From CAXTPV01 sp964249405 (GTDB lineage Bacteria > Pseudomonadota > Alphaproteobacteria > Acetobacterales > Acetobacteraceae), in contig CAXUBX010000142.1 in assembly GCA_964249405.1 (NCBI GenBank), positions 1 to 5,738 on the forward strand: DNA of 5,738 bases. Direction: 5' to 3'. Below are positions 1 to 5,738 of the stretch, piece by piece. Made by a program: the position numbers and the translations under genes. The number at the start of each line of letters is the position of its first letter. The stretch's first letter is position 1. The notes beneath the pieces were generated by a model that saw only the letters and a program-made list of their open reading frames with translations, was not told where the DNA came from and made no database searches.

Positions 1-508
1 GCAGCGGGGCGGCGAAGCCGCCGCACACGACGTCGCCGAGCACGTCGAAGATCACCACGTCGGTGTCCTCGAGCAGGTGATGCTCGCGGAGCAGCTTCAC
101 CGTCTGGCCGACCACGTAGCCGCCGCATCCGGTGCCGGCCGGCGGGCCGCCCGCCTCGACGCACATCACCCCGCCGGTGCCCTCGAACACGAAGTCCTCG
201 GGACGCAGCTCCTCGGGGTGGAAGTCGACGCCCTCCAGCACGTCGATCACCGTCGGGATCAGCCGCTTGGTCAGCGTGAAGGTGCTGTCGTGCTTCGGGT
301 CGCAGCCGATCTGCAGCACCCGATGACCGAGCCGGGCGAAGGCGGCGCTGAGGTTCGACGACGTCGTGCTCTTGCCGATGCCGCCCTTGCCGTAGATCGC
401 GAAGGTCCTGGCCGCGCGCGCCCCGCGCCCGACCTCGACCCGGACCTGCACGCTGCCCTCGGCGTCGGCGCAGGTGCCGCAGCCCGAAGCGACCGCCATC
501 CCGTCCAT
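1..508 (-). CDS. bchL: BchL, ATP-binding iron-sulfur reductase subunit of dark-operative protochlorophyllide oxidoreductase (partial, C-terminus outside window)
   Basis: BchL is the NifH-like homodimeric reductase of the light-independent protochlorophyllide oxidoreductase. It hydrolyses ATP and passes single electrons from its [4Fe-4S] cluster to the BchN-BchB component in the cytoplasm. The visible 169 residues are a little over half of a protein that is usually about 300 residues long. They carry the deviant Walker A loop GKGGIGKST (residues 40-48), the switch I-like stretch CDPKHDST (69-76), and both expected cluster ligands: Cys128 in GTGCGGYVVGQ and Cys162 in DVLGDVVCGGF. The 34-residue ligand spacing fits the family. 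The ATG at 508 is chosen because it overlaps the bchH stop as TGATG and has a purine-rich GGGAGAGG seven bases upstream; Met4 (codon at 499-497) is an alternative. The first 35 or so residues form a low-complexity tail that holds an extra Cys10-Gly-Thr-Cys13. In Rhodobacter BchL the corresponding flexible tail is reported to be autoinhibitory. Identity is close to certain. Confidence 0.97.
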   Translation of the reverse strand, partial: MDGMAVASGCGTCADAEGSVQVRVEVGRGARAARTFAIYGKGGIGKSTTSSNLSAAFARLGHRVLQIGCDPKHDSTFTLTKRLIPTVIDVLEGVDFHPEELRPEDFVFEGTGGVMCVEAGGPPAGTGCGGYVVGQTVKLLREHHLLEDTDVVIFDVLGDVVCGGFAAPL

Positions 509-3500
509 CACGCGGCCTCTCCCATCGAAACCAGCCCCTCGACGCGATCCTCGATCAGGTCGCTCGCGCGCTGCAGGGCGGCGCGCGTCGCCGCGTCCGG
601 CGACCAGTAGTTCCGTTCGCCCGCCTCGATCAGCCGGTTCACGAGGCGCGCCGAGGCGAGCGGATTGAGCGTCAGGATGCGGTCGCGCATCGCCTGGTCC
701 TCGACGAAGGTCTCGGTGATGCCGCGCCAGACCCAGGGCTGCACCTCGCCGGTGGTCGCCGACCAGCCGAGCGTGTTGGTGACCGCGCATTCGAGATGCC
801 GCACCCCCTCGCCGCCATGCGCCAGCATCGCCTCGACGTAGACGGGATTGAGCGTGCGCGTGCGGGTCTCGATCGCCACCTGCTCGGAGAGCGTGCGCAC
901 GGTGCCGGCCGCGCCGCGCGTCTGGTCGCCGATGTAGATCGGGGATTTCTCGCCGCCGCGCGCCCTCGTGACCGCGCGGCCGATGCCGCCGAGCGTGTCG
1001 AAATAGTGGTCGATCGTGGTCACCCCGAGCTCGACGCTGTCGAGGTTCTGGTAGCTGAGGTCGACGCGGCCGAGCATGTCCTGGAACAGGGCGGGGTCGC
1101 GACGCGCGGCGCCGTCGAGCCCGTAGGCGTGGCCCTTGCGGCGCACGAAGGTCTCGGCGAGCTCGTCCTCGTCGTTCCAGGTGCCGGCGTCGACGAGATG
1201 GTTCACGTTCGAGCCGTAGGCGTCGGACGCGTTGCCGAACACGCGGAGCGCGGCATCCTCGAGCGAGACGCCGTGCGCCTGCTGGTATTCGAGGGCGTGG
1301 CGACGGATCGGGTTCTGGTCCTCGGGCTCGTCGGCGGCGGAGGCGGCGAGGAAGGCGGCCTCGGCCAGCAGGCGCACCTGCATCGGCAGCAGGTCGCGGA
1401 AGATGCCGGAGAGCGTCACCACGACGTCGACGCGCGGACGAGCGAGCCGGTCGAGCGGCACCAGGGCGGCGCCGGCGACGCGGCCGTAGCTGTCGTGGCG
1501 CGGCTCGGCGCCGATCAGCCAGAGCGCCTGGGCGAGCGGGCCGCCCTCGGTCTTCAGGTTGTCGATCCCCCAGAGCACCATCGCGACGGTCTCGGGAACG
1601 CCGCGCCCCTCGTCGCGATGGCGGGCGAGCAGGCGCTCGGCCTGGCGCGCGCCGTCCTCGCGGGCGAACGCGCTCGGGATGCGGAACGGATCGAGCCCGT
1701 GCAGATTGCGCCCGGTCGGCAGCATGTCGGGGTTGCGGAGGAAGTCGCCGCCGGCGACGGGGCGGATGTAGCCGCCGTCGAGCGCGTGCAGGATCGCCGG
1801 GATCTCGTGATCGGCGCCGAGCAGCCCGTCGAGGGCCGCGCGGCGGTCGGGCTCGGTGATGCCGCCCGCGTCGAGCATCGCGGCGCGCGCGTCCGCGTCC
1901 GGCGGGCTGCCGACGACGTGGAGCCCGTTCGGGATCAGCGTCTGCTCGAGCTCGACGAGGTGGCACCGGAGCGCCTCGATGTCGCTCGATCTGCCGTCGA
2001 GATCGACGATCGCCGCCTGGGTTCCGATCAGGGTGGCGAGCGCCTCCCGCTCGGCGGCGTCGGCCTCCGGCGGCAGCGCCCGCCAGCGCTCGATCGAGGC
2101 CTTGAGGTCGAGCAGGCCGCGATAGAGACCGGCCGTGCCGAGCGGCGGCGTCATGTAGGAGACCAGCGTCGCACCGGCGCGGCGGCGCGCGAGCAGCCCC
2201 TCGGACGGGTTGTTCGCGGCGTAGAGGTAGACGTGCGGGACGTCGCCGATCAGCCGGTCCGGCCAGCAGGCGGCGGAGCATCCGGCATGCTTGCCGGGCA
2301 TGAACTCGAGACCGCCGTGGGTGCCGAAATGCAGCACCGCGTCGGCGGCGAAATCCTCGCGGATCCAGCGGTAGAAGGCCGAGAAGGCGTGCGTCGGCGC
2401 GAAGCCGCGCTCGAACAGGAGGCGCATCGGGTCGCCCTCGGTGCCGAGGGCCGGCTGCACGCCGACGAAGACGTTGCCGAACCGGGCGCCGAGCACCAGG
2501 AGGTTCGCGCCGTCGGTGTTGTGCCGTCCCGGCGCCGGCCCCCAGACCGCCTCGATCTCGCCGAGATGGGTCTCGCGCCGGACATGGTCGGCGGCCGCGA
2601 TCCGGGTGTGGACGTTGGCGTCGGTGCCGTTCAGCGCCGCGTTGCCGCCGAGGATGGCGTCGCGCAGCGCGTCGACGCTCTCCGGCACCTCGACGCGGTA
2701 GCCGGCGGCGGCGAGCGCGGCGAGCGTGTTCCGGAGCGAGGCGAACACCGAGAGATGGGCCGCGGTGCCGACCGCGCCCGCGTTCGGCGGGAAGCCGTAG
2801 AGCACGATCGCGACTCGCCTCGCCTCCCGCGCCGAGCGGCGGAGCGCCACGAGCGCGGCGACGCGGGCGGCCAGACGCGCCGCGCGCTCGGGCTCGACCT
2901 GCATGCGCCGCTGCTGGTCCGGGGCGGACGACGACGACCGGCCGCCATACGTCATCGGCCAGATCGCGCCGTCGAGCTCGGGGATCGAGACCATCATCGC
3001 CGCCTCGACCGGCAGCAGGCCGCGCGGGTCGCCGCGCCACTGCTCGAGCGTCTGGAACTCGACGGGGTGGGCGGCGACGTAGGGGACGTCGAGCCGGGCC
3101 AGCATGTCCTCGGCGGCGCGCGCGTCGTTGTAGGCGGGACCGCCGACCAGCGAGAAGCCGGTGAGCGAGACCACCGCGTCCACGGTGGCCGCACCGTCCG
3201 CGGTGAAGAACGCCTCGATCGCCGGGCGCTGGTCGAGGCCGGAGGCGAAGGCCGGCACGACGCGGAGCCCGCGCGCCTCGAAGGCGGCGATCACCCCGTC
3301 GTAGTGGGCGGTGTTCGCCCCGAGAAGGTAGGACCGCATCAGGAGCAGGCCGACCGTTCCCGCCGCGTCGGCGCGGCCCGGCAGGTCGGCGAGCACGGTC
3401 GTGAGCCGGCCGGGGATCGACGGATGGTAGAGGCCGAGTTCGGGGTAGTCGCGCGGCGCGCTGGCCGGCAGCGTGCCGCGGAGCGCCGCCCGCGGGCCGG

Positions 3501-4110
3501 CGGCGTAGCGGTCGATCAGCAGCCGCATGAGCTGCACGAGGTTGGCTTCCGATCCCGCGAGCCAGTACTGGAGCGAGAGGAAGTAGGCGCGCGCATCCTG
3601 CGCGGCGCCCGGGATGAAGCGGAGGATCTTCGGCAGGCGCTTCAACATGCGCATCTGGTCGCGCCCGCTCGCAGGCTGGCCGTTCTTGCCACGCGAGCCG
3701 CGCAGCCGCTTCAGCAGCGCCAGCGCCCCGCCCGCCTCGCCGGACATCGAGAAGCGGCCGAGCCGGGTGAGCCGCACCACCTCGCCCGCCGACAGCGCGC
3801 AGAGCATCGCGTCGCAGCCATCGCGACGCGCGGCCAGCGCCGGGAGCACCGCGCGGATGTGCTCGTCGAGGAACAGCATCGTCGCGATCACGATGTCGGC
3901 GCGCGCGATCGCGTCGTGGCAGGCGGCGAGGCGGGCCGGATCGTGGCCCCATTCGTCGGCGGCGTGGACCGTGAGCGCGAGGCCGGGGCAGTCGGCGCGG
4001 AGGATCGACGCGGCCGAGAGGGCGGCGTCGGCGAGGTGGCTGTCCATCGTCACCACCGCGACGCGGATGGCGACGGGAGGAGGCTCAGCGCGCGAAATGG
4101 GCTTTGGCAT
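508..4110 (-). CDS. bchH: BchH, porphyrin-binding large subunit of magnesium chelatase
   Basis: BchH binds protoporphyrin IX and is the catalytic subunit of magnesium chelatase. With the AAA+ proteins BchI and BchD it inserts Mg2+, the first committed step towards bacteriochlorophyll. In this family it is also reported to assist the next enzyme, BchM. The 1200 residues match the usual purple-bacterial length (about 1190-1240). An N-terminal DUF3479-type domain covers about residues 15-170 (VAVVTMDSHL, then ATMLFLDEH and LSAGEVVRLTRLGRFSM). The CobN/Mg-chelatase domain fills most of the rest. Its core motif HFGTHGGLEFMPGKH spans residues 594-608; Glu602 aligns by eye with the glutamate reported as catalytic in cyanobacterial ChlH. 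It is followed by CWPDRLIGD (615-623) and NNPSE (633-637). The C-terminal region keeps the family stretches around SNVNHLVDAGTW and ECAVTNTLGWSATTG. The ATG at 4110 lies 26 nt inside bchB; the next in-frame ATG (Met22) would remove the first beta strand. The ribosome site upstream is weak, which suggests translational coupling to bchB. No frameshift or truncation is seen. Confidence 0.98.
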   Translation of the reverse strand: MPKPISRAEPPPVAIRVAVVTMDSHLADAALSAASILRADCPGLALTVHAADEWGHDPARLAACHDAIARADIVIATMLFLDEHIRAVLPALAARRDGCDAMLCALSAGEVVRLTRLGRFSMSGEAGGALALLKRLRGSRGKNGQPASGRDQMRMLKRLPKILRFIPGAAQDARAYFLSLQYWLAGSEANLVQLMRLLIDRYAAGPRAALRGTLPASAPRDYPELGLYHPSIPGRLTTVLADLPGRADAAGTVGLLLMRSYLLGANTAHYDGVIAAFEARGLRVVPAFASGLDQRPAIEAFFTADGAATVDAVVSLTGFSLVGGPAYNDARAAEDMLARLDVPYVAAHPVEFQTLEQWRGDPRGLLPVEAAMMVSIPELDGAIWPMTYGGRSSSSAPDQQRRMQVEPERAARLAARVAALVALRRSAREARRVAIVLYGFPPNAGAVGTAAHLSVFASLRNTLAALAAAGYRVEVPESVDALRDAILGGNAALNGTDANVHTRIAAADHVRRETHLGEIEAVWGPAPGRHNTDGANLLVLGARFGNVFVGVQPALGTEGDPMRLLFERGFAPTHAFSAFYRWIREDFAADAVLHFGTHGGLEFMPGKHAGCSAACWPDRLIGDVPHVYLYAANNPSEGLLARRRAGATLVSYMTPPLGTAGLYRGLLDLKASIERWRALPPEADAAEREALATLIGTQAAIVDLDGRSSDIEALRCHLVELEQTLIPNGLHVVGSPPDADARAAMLDAGGITEPDRRAALDGLLGADHEIPAILHALDGGYIRPVAGGDFLRNPDMLPTGRNLHGLDPFRIPSAFAREDGARQAERLLARHRDEGRGVPETVAMVLWGIDNLKTEGGPLAQALWLIGAEPRHDSYGRVAGAALVPLDRLARPRVDVVVTLSGIFRDLLPMQVRLLAEAAFLAASAADEPEDQNPIRRHALEYQQAHGVSLEDAALRVFGNASDAYGSNVNHLVDAGTWNDEDELAETFVRRKGHAYGLDGAARRDPALFQDMLGRVDLSYQNLDSVELGVTTIDHYFDTLGGIGRAVTRARGGEKSPIYIGDQTRGAAGTVRTLSEQVAIETRTRTLNPVYVEAMLAHGGEGVRHLECAVTNTLGWSATTGEVQPWVWRGITETFVEDQAMRDRILTLNPLASARLVNRLIEAGERNYWSPDAATRAALQRASDLIEDRVEGLVSMGEAA
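516..523 (-). promoter_or_regulatory. Ribosome binding site of bchL
   Basis: The minus strand reads GGGAGAGG here, followed by seven bases and the ATG at 508. It lies inside the last codons of bchH. It is the best Shine-Dalgarno match of the three junctions in the window and supports the ATG at 508 over Met4 as the bchL start. Confidence 0.7.
4085..4110 (-). other. 26-nt overlap of bchB 3' end and bchH 5' end
   Basis: The bchH ATG starts inside the BchB codons for the conserved YDAKAH tail, and the bchB TGA lies 26 nt downstream in another frame. The same bases encode BchB AKAHFAR and BchH MPKPISRA. Upstream of the bchH ATG there is only a weak GAG-type match to the anti-Shine-Dalgarno sequence, so coupled re-initiation is the likely way bchH is started. 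The overlap is locally less GC-rich than its surroundings. Confidence 0.75.
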
Positions 4111-5626
4111 CGTACAGGGTCTCGATGCTGACGGTGGCGAGGCCGCGCTCGCGCGCGAAACGTTCGGTGTTGCGGCGGGCGCGGCCGCGCACGAAGACGG
4201 GGATGCGCCGGAGCTCGCGCTCGGCTTCCGCGGACCAGGCGGGCGCGGACCAGGCGGGCGCGTCGGCCACCGTCACGGCGGCCTCCGCGGCTTCGGGACG
4301 GGACGGCGTCGCGAGATGGGACGGCGCGGCGTCGGGGCCGAACTCCTTGTCCTCGCGGAACATCGCGAGCAGATGCTCCTCGAGGCCCATCATCAGCGGG
4401 TGGACGAAGCTGTCGAACAGGACGTTGGCGCCCTCGAAGCCCATCACCGGCGAGAACCGCGCGGGGAAGTCCTGCACGTGCGCCGGCGCCGAGATCACCG
4501 CGCAGGGGATGCCGCGCCGCTTGGCGATGTGGCGCTCCATCTGGGTGCCGAGCACGAGCTCGGGATCGGCCGCCTCGATCGCGGCCTCGACCTCGAGCGT
4601 GTCGTCGGTGACGAGCGCCGCGACGCCGTGCCGCGCCGCCTCCTCGCGGACGGCGCGCGCCTGCTCGCGCGAATAGGTGCCGAGGCCGGCCAGCGTGAAG
4701 CCGAGCTCGCGTGTCGCGACCCGGGCCGCGGCGATCGCGTGCGTCGCGTCGCCGAACACGAAGACGCGCTTGCCGGTGAGGTAGTGGCTGTCGACCGACT
4801 TCGCATACCAGGGAAGCCGGAGGCCGGCCGCGTCCGCGATCGCGTCGATGTCGACCGGGCCGAGCCCGGCGGCCGCGGCGACCTCGCGGACGAAGTCGCC
4901 CGTGCCGCCGACGCCGATCGGAACCGCACGCACCGTCTTCTGCCCGAAGCGGCGTTCGAGGAAGGCGGCGGCGGGATCGGCGATCTCGGGATAGAGCACG
5001 ATGTTGAACGAGGCGGCGCCGAGACGCGCGAGATCGGCGATCGAGGCGCCGAGCGGCGCCACCACGTTCACCGCGACCCCGAGCCGGGCGAGCAACGCGG
5101 TGATCTCGCGGATGTCGTCGCGGTGGCGGAAGCCGAGGCTGGTCGGGCCGAGGATGTTGCAGCTTCCGGGACGCCGCTCGACGTCGGAGGCCGAGAGGGC
5201 GCGGACGATCTGGTAGAAGGTCTCGGCGGCGCCCCAGTTCTCCCGCCGCTGGTAGGCGGGGAGTTCGAGCGCGATCACCGGGATCGGCAGGCCGAGCGCG
5301 CGCGCGAGGCCGCCCGGATCGTCCTGGATCAGCGACGCCGTGCAGGTCGCGCCGACCAGCAGGAGATCGGGCCGGAAGCGCTCGGCGGCGTCGCGCGCGG
5401 CGTCCTGGAACAGGGTCGCGGTGTCGCCGCCGAGATCGCGGGCGCCGAACGTGGTCCAGGTCACCGGCGGCCTGGTGTCGCGCCGCTCGATCATGGTGAA
5501 CAGGAGATCGGCGTAGGTGTCGCCCTGGGGCGCGTGGAGCACCAGGTGGACGCCGCGCATCGCGCTCGCGACCCGCATCGCGCCGACATGCGGCGGTCCC
5601 TCGTAGGTCCAGAGCGCGAGTTCCAT
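4085..5626 (-). CDS. bchB: BchB, catalytic subunit B of dark-operative protochlorophyllide oxidoreductase
   Basis: BchB pairs with BchN in a heterotetramer that binds protochlorophyllide and reduces the C17=C18 double bond of ring D, using electrons from BchL. The fold is related to nitrogenase NifK. The protein is 513 residues, a normal family length. Asp36, in HAPQGDTYADLLF, is at the position of the unusual aspartate ligand of the [4Fe-4S] cluster whose other three ligands are BchN cysteines. Cys95 lies in VGATCTASLIQDD. Asp279, in YAKSVDSHYL, probably corresponds to the aspartate proposed as proton donor (about 274 in Rhodobacter). Other family blocks are LGTQMERHIAKR (360-371) and SAPAHVQDFPARFSPVMGFEG (379-399). 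After a linker rich in Ala and Pro (about 430-458), the C-terminal PCP_red-type domain (about 464-510) contains RIPVFVRGRARRNTE and ETLYDAKAH. The ATG at 5626 follows the bchN stop by one base, with GAGG nine bases upstream. The last 26 nt overlap bchH. The linker contains a duplicated PAWSA. Confidence 0.98.
   Translation of the reverse strand: MELALWTYEGPPHVGAMRVASAMRGVHLVLHAPQGDTYADLLFTMIERRDTRPPVTWTTFGARDLGGDTATLFQDAARDAAERFRPDLLLVGATCTASLIQDDPGGLARALGLPIPVIALELPAYQRRENWGAAETFYQIVRALSASDVERRPGSCNILGPTSLGFRHRDDIREITALLARLGVAVNVVAPLGASIADLARLGAASFNIVLYPEIADPAAAFLERRFGQKTVRAVPIGVGGTGDFVREVAAAAGLGPVDIDAIADAAGLRLPWYAKSVDSHYLTGKRVFVFGDATHAIAAARVATRELGFTLAGLGTYSREQARAVREEAARHGVAALVTDDTLEVEAAIEAADPELVLGTQMERHIAKRRGIPCAVISAPAHVQDFPARFSPVMGFEGANVLFDSFVHPLMMGLEEHLLAMFREDKEFGPDAAPSHLATPSRPEAAEAAVTVADAPAWSAPAWSAEAERELRRIPVFVRGRARRNTERFARERGLATVSIETLYDAKAHFAR
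4229..4262. repeat. In-frame 15-bp tandem duplication in bchB
   Basis: The unit CGCGGACCAGGCGGG (plus strand) occurs twice in direct tandem, and period-15 identity holds over 34 bases (about 2.3 copies). On the coding strand it encodes PAWSA twice (BchB residues 457-466), just before the C-terminal PCP_red-type domain. Being a multiple of three, it keeps the frame. The two copies are identical at the DNA level, which suggests a recent slippage or duplication event. Confidence 0.85.
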
Positions 5627-5627
5627 G

Positions 5628-5738
5628 TCAGGCCGCCTCGAGCAGGCGCCGGCGCGCGAGCGGCCGGACGAACAGCGCGGCGAGATCGGCGGCGTGCTCG
5701 TAGCCGTGGATCGGGCTGAACACGAGCTCGATCGACCA
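5628..5738 (-). CDS. bchN: BchN, catalytic subunit N of dark-operative protochlorophyllide oxidoreductase (partial, C-terminal 36 residues)
   Basis: Only the last 36 codons and the TGA stop are in the window; the rest lies beyond the right edge. The translated tail begins WSIELVFSPIHGYEHAADLA and continues through LFVRPLARR to end in LLEAA. The WSIELVF-P-x-x-G block followed by a helix with A-DLA-LF-RPL is the usual end of BchN from purple bacteria. BchN is NifD-like and supplies three cysteine ligands of the catalytic [4Fe-4S] cluster; none of these falls in this fragment, so the intactness of the gene cannot be judged. The reading frame is open to the window edge, and the stop lies one base before the bchB ATG. 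Position directly upstream of bchB supports the call as strongly as the short sequence does. Confidence 0.92.
   Translation of the reverse strand, partial: WSIELVFSPIHGYEHAADLAALFVRPLARRRLLEAA
5636..5639 (-). promoter_or_regulatory. Ribosome binding site of bchB
   Basis: The minus strand reads GAGG in the final codons of bchN, nine bases before the bchB ATG at 5626. The match is short but well placed. With the stop and start codons one base apart, translation of bchB probably also depends on ribosomes finishing bchN. Confidence 0.5.

Noticed and set aside
77..610. A 177-codon open frame on the plus strand, opposite bchL
   Set aside because: BchL carries the P-loop and both cluster cysteines on the minus strand. 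The plus-strand product has the same Arg/Ala/Gly/Asp bias as the other shadows.
2250..2948. Smaller minus-strand open frames inside bchH
   Set aside because: They are alternative-frame readings of bchH, rich in Arg, Ser, Pro and Ala, and the bchH frame is continuous and conserved throughout.
4085..4110. The bchB/bchH overlap as evidence of a frameshift or sequencing error
   Set aside because: Both proteins have their family-typical ends: BchB keeps YDAKAH near its C-terminus and BchH keeps its first beta strand. The overlap is therefore natural.
796..4131. A 1111-codon open frame on the plus strand, opposite bchH
   Set aside because: The translation is a low-complexity mix of Arg, Ala, Glu, Gly, Val and His with no recognisable domain. 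Very GC-rich genes with G/C third positions commonly leave an antisense frame free of stops. BchH on the minus strand is unmistakable over the same region.
3614..5719. A 701-codon open frame on the plus strand, opposite bchB and the start of bchH
   Set aside because: Same kind of GC-driven antisense shadow: biased composition, no motif, and it runs across two real gene boundaries on the other strand.
5627..5738. A promoter or PpsR/CrtJ-type (TGT-N12-ACA) or Fnr-type operator upstream of bchB
   Set aside because: The region is the coding end of bchN, and I saw no such palindrome in it. The regulatory region of this operon is expected upstream of the genes beyond the right edge.

Overview
This window is an interior piece of a photosynthesis gene cluster from an anoxygenic phototrophic bacterium. 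All four genes are on the minus strand and read from right to left in the order bchN (last 36 codons) - bchB (complete) - bchH (complete) - bchL (first 169 codons). This is the N-B-H-L core of the bchF-N-B-H-L-M operon known from purple bacteria. The very GC-rich coding sequence (roughly 70% by eye, strong G/C preference at third positions), the gene order and the protein sequences all point to an alphaproteobacterium. A high-GC member of Rhodospirillales/Acetobacteraceae is possible, but the genus cannot be fixed from this sequence.

Layout: 5738-5628 is the bchN C-terminus; 5626-4085 is bchB; 4110-508 is bchH; 508-1 is the start of bchL. The only base outside a coding region is 5627. The three junctions are TGA-C-ATG (1-nt gap, bchN/bchB), a 26-nt overlap (bchB/bchH) and TGATG (1-nt overlap, bchH/bchL), so the genes are almost certainly co-transcribed and translationally coupled. 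No promoter, terminator, RNA gene, mobile element or CRISPR array lies in the window. The operon promoter should lie beyond the right edge, upstream of bchN or bchF.

The products serve two steps of bacteriochlorophyll synthesis. BchH is the large porphyrin-binding subunit of magnesium chelatase; with BchI and BchD (not here) it inserts Mg2+ into protoporphyrin IX. BchN, BchB and BchL form the nitrogenase-like, dark-operative protochlorophyllide oxidoreductase. The BchL dimer is the ATP-driven reductase that passes electrons to the BchN-BchB heterotetramer, which reduces protochlorophyllide ring D. The key residues visible in the window are intact, so the genes look functional.

I found no undescribed system. 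The points worth a second look are small: a Cys-X-X-Cys pair in the BchL N-terminal tail, an in-frame 15-bp tandem duplication in the BchB linker, the composition of the bchB/bchH overlap, and local sequence choices in BchH.
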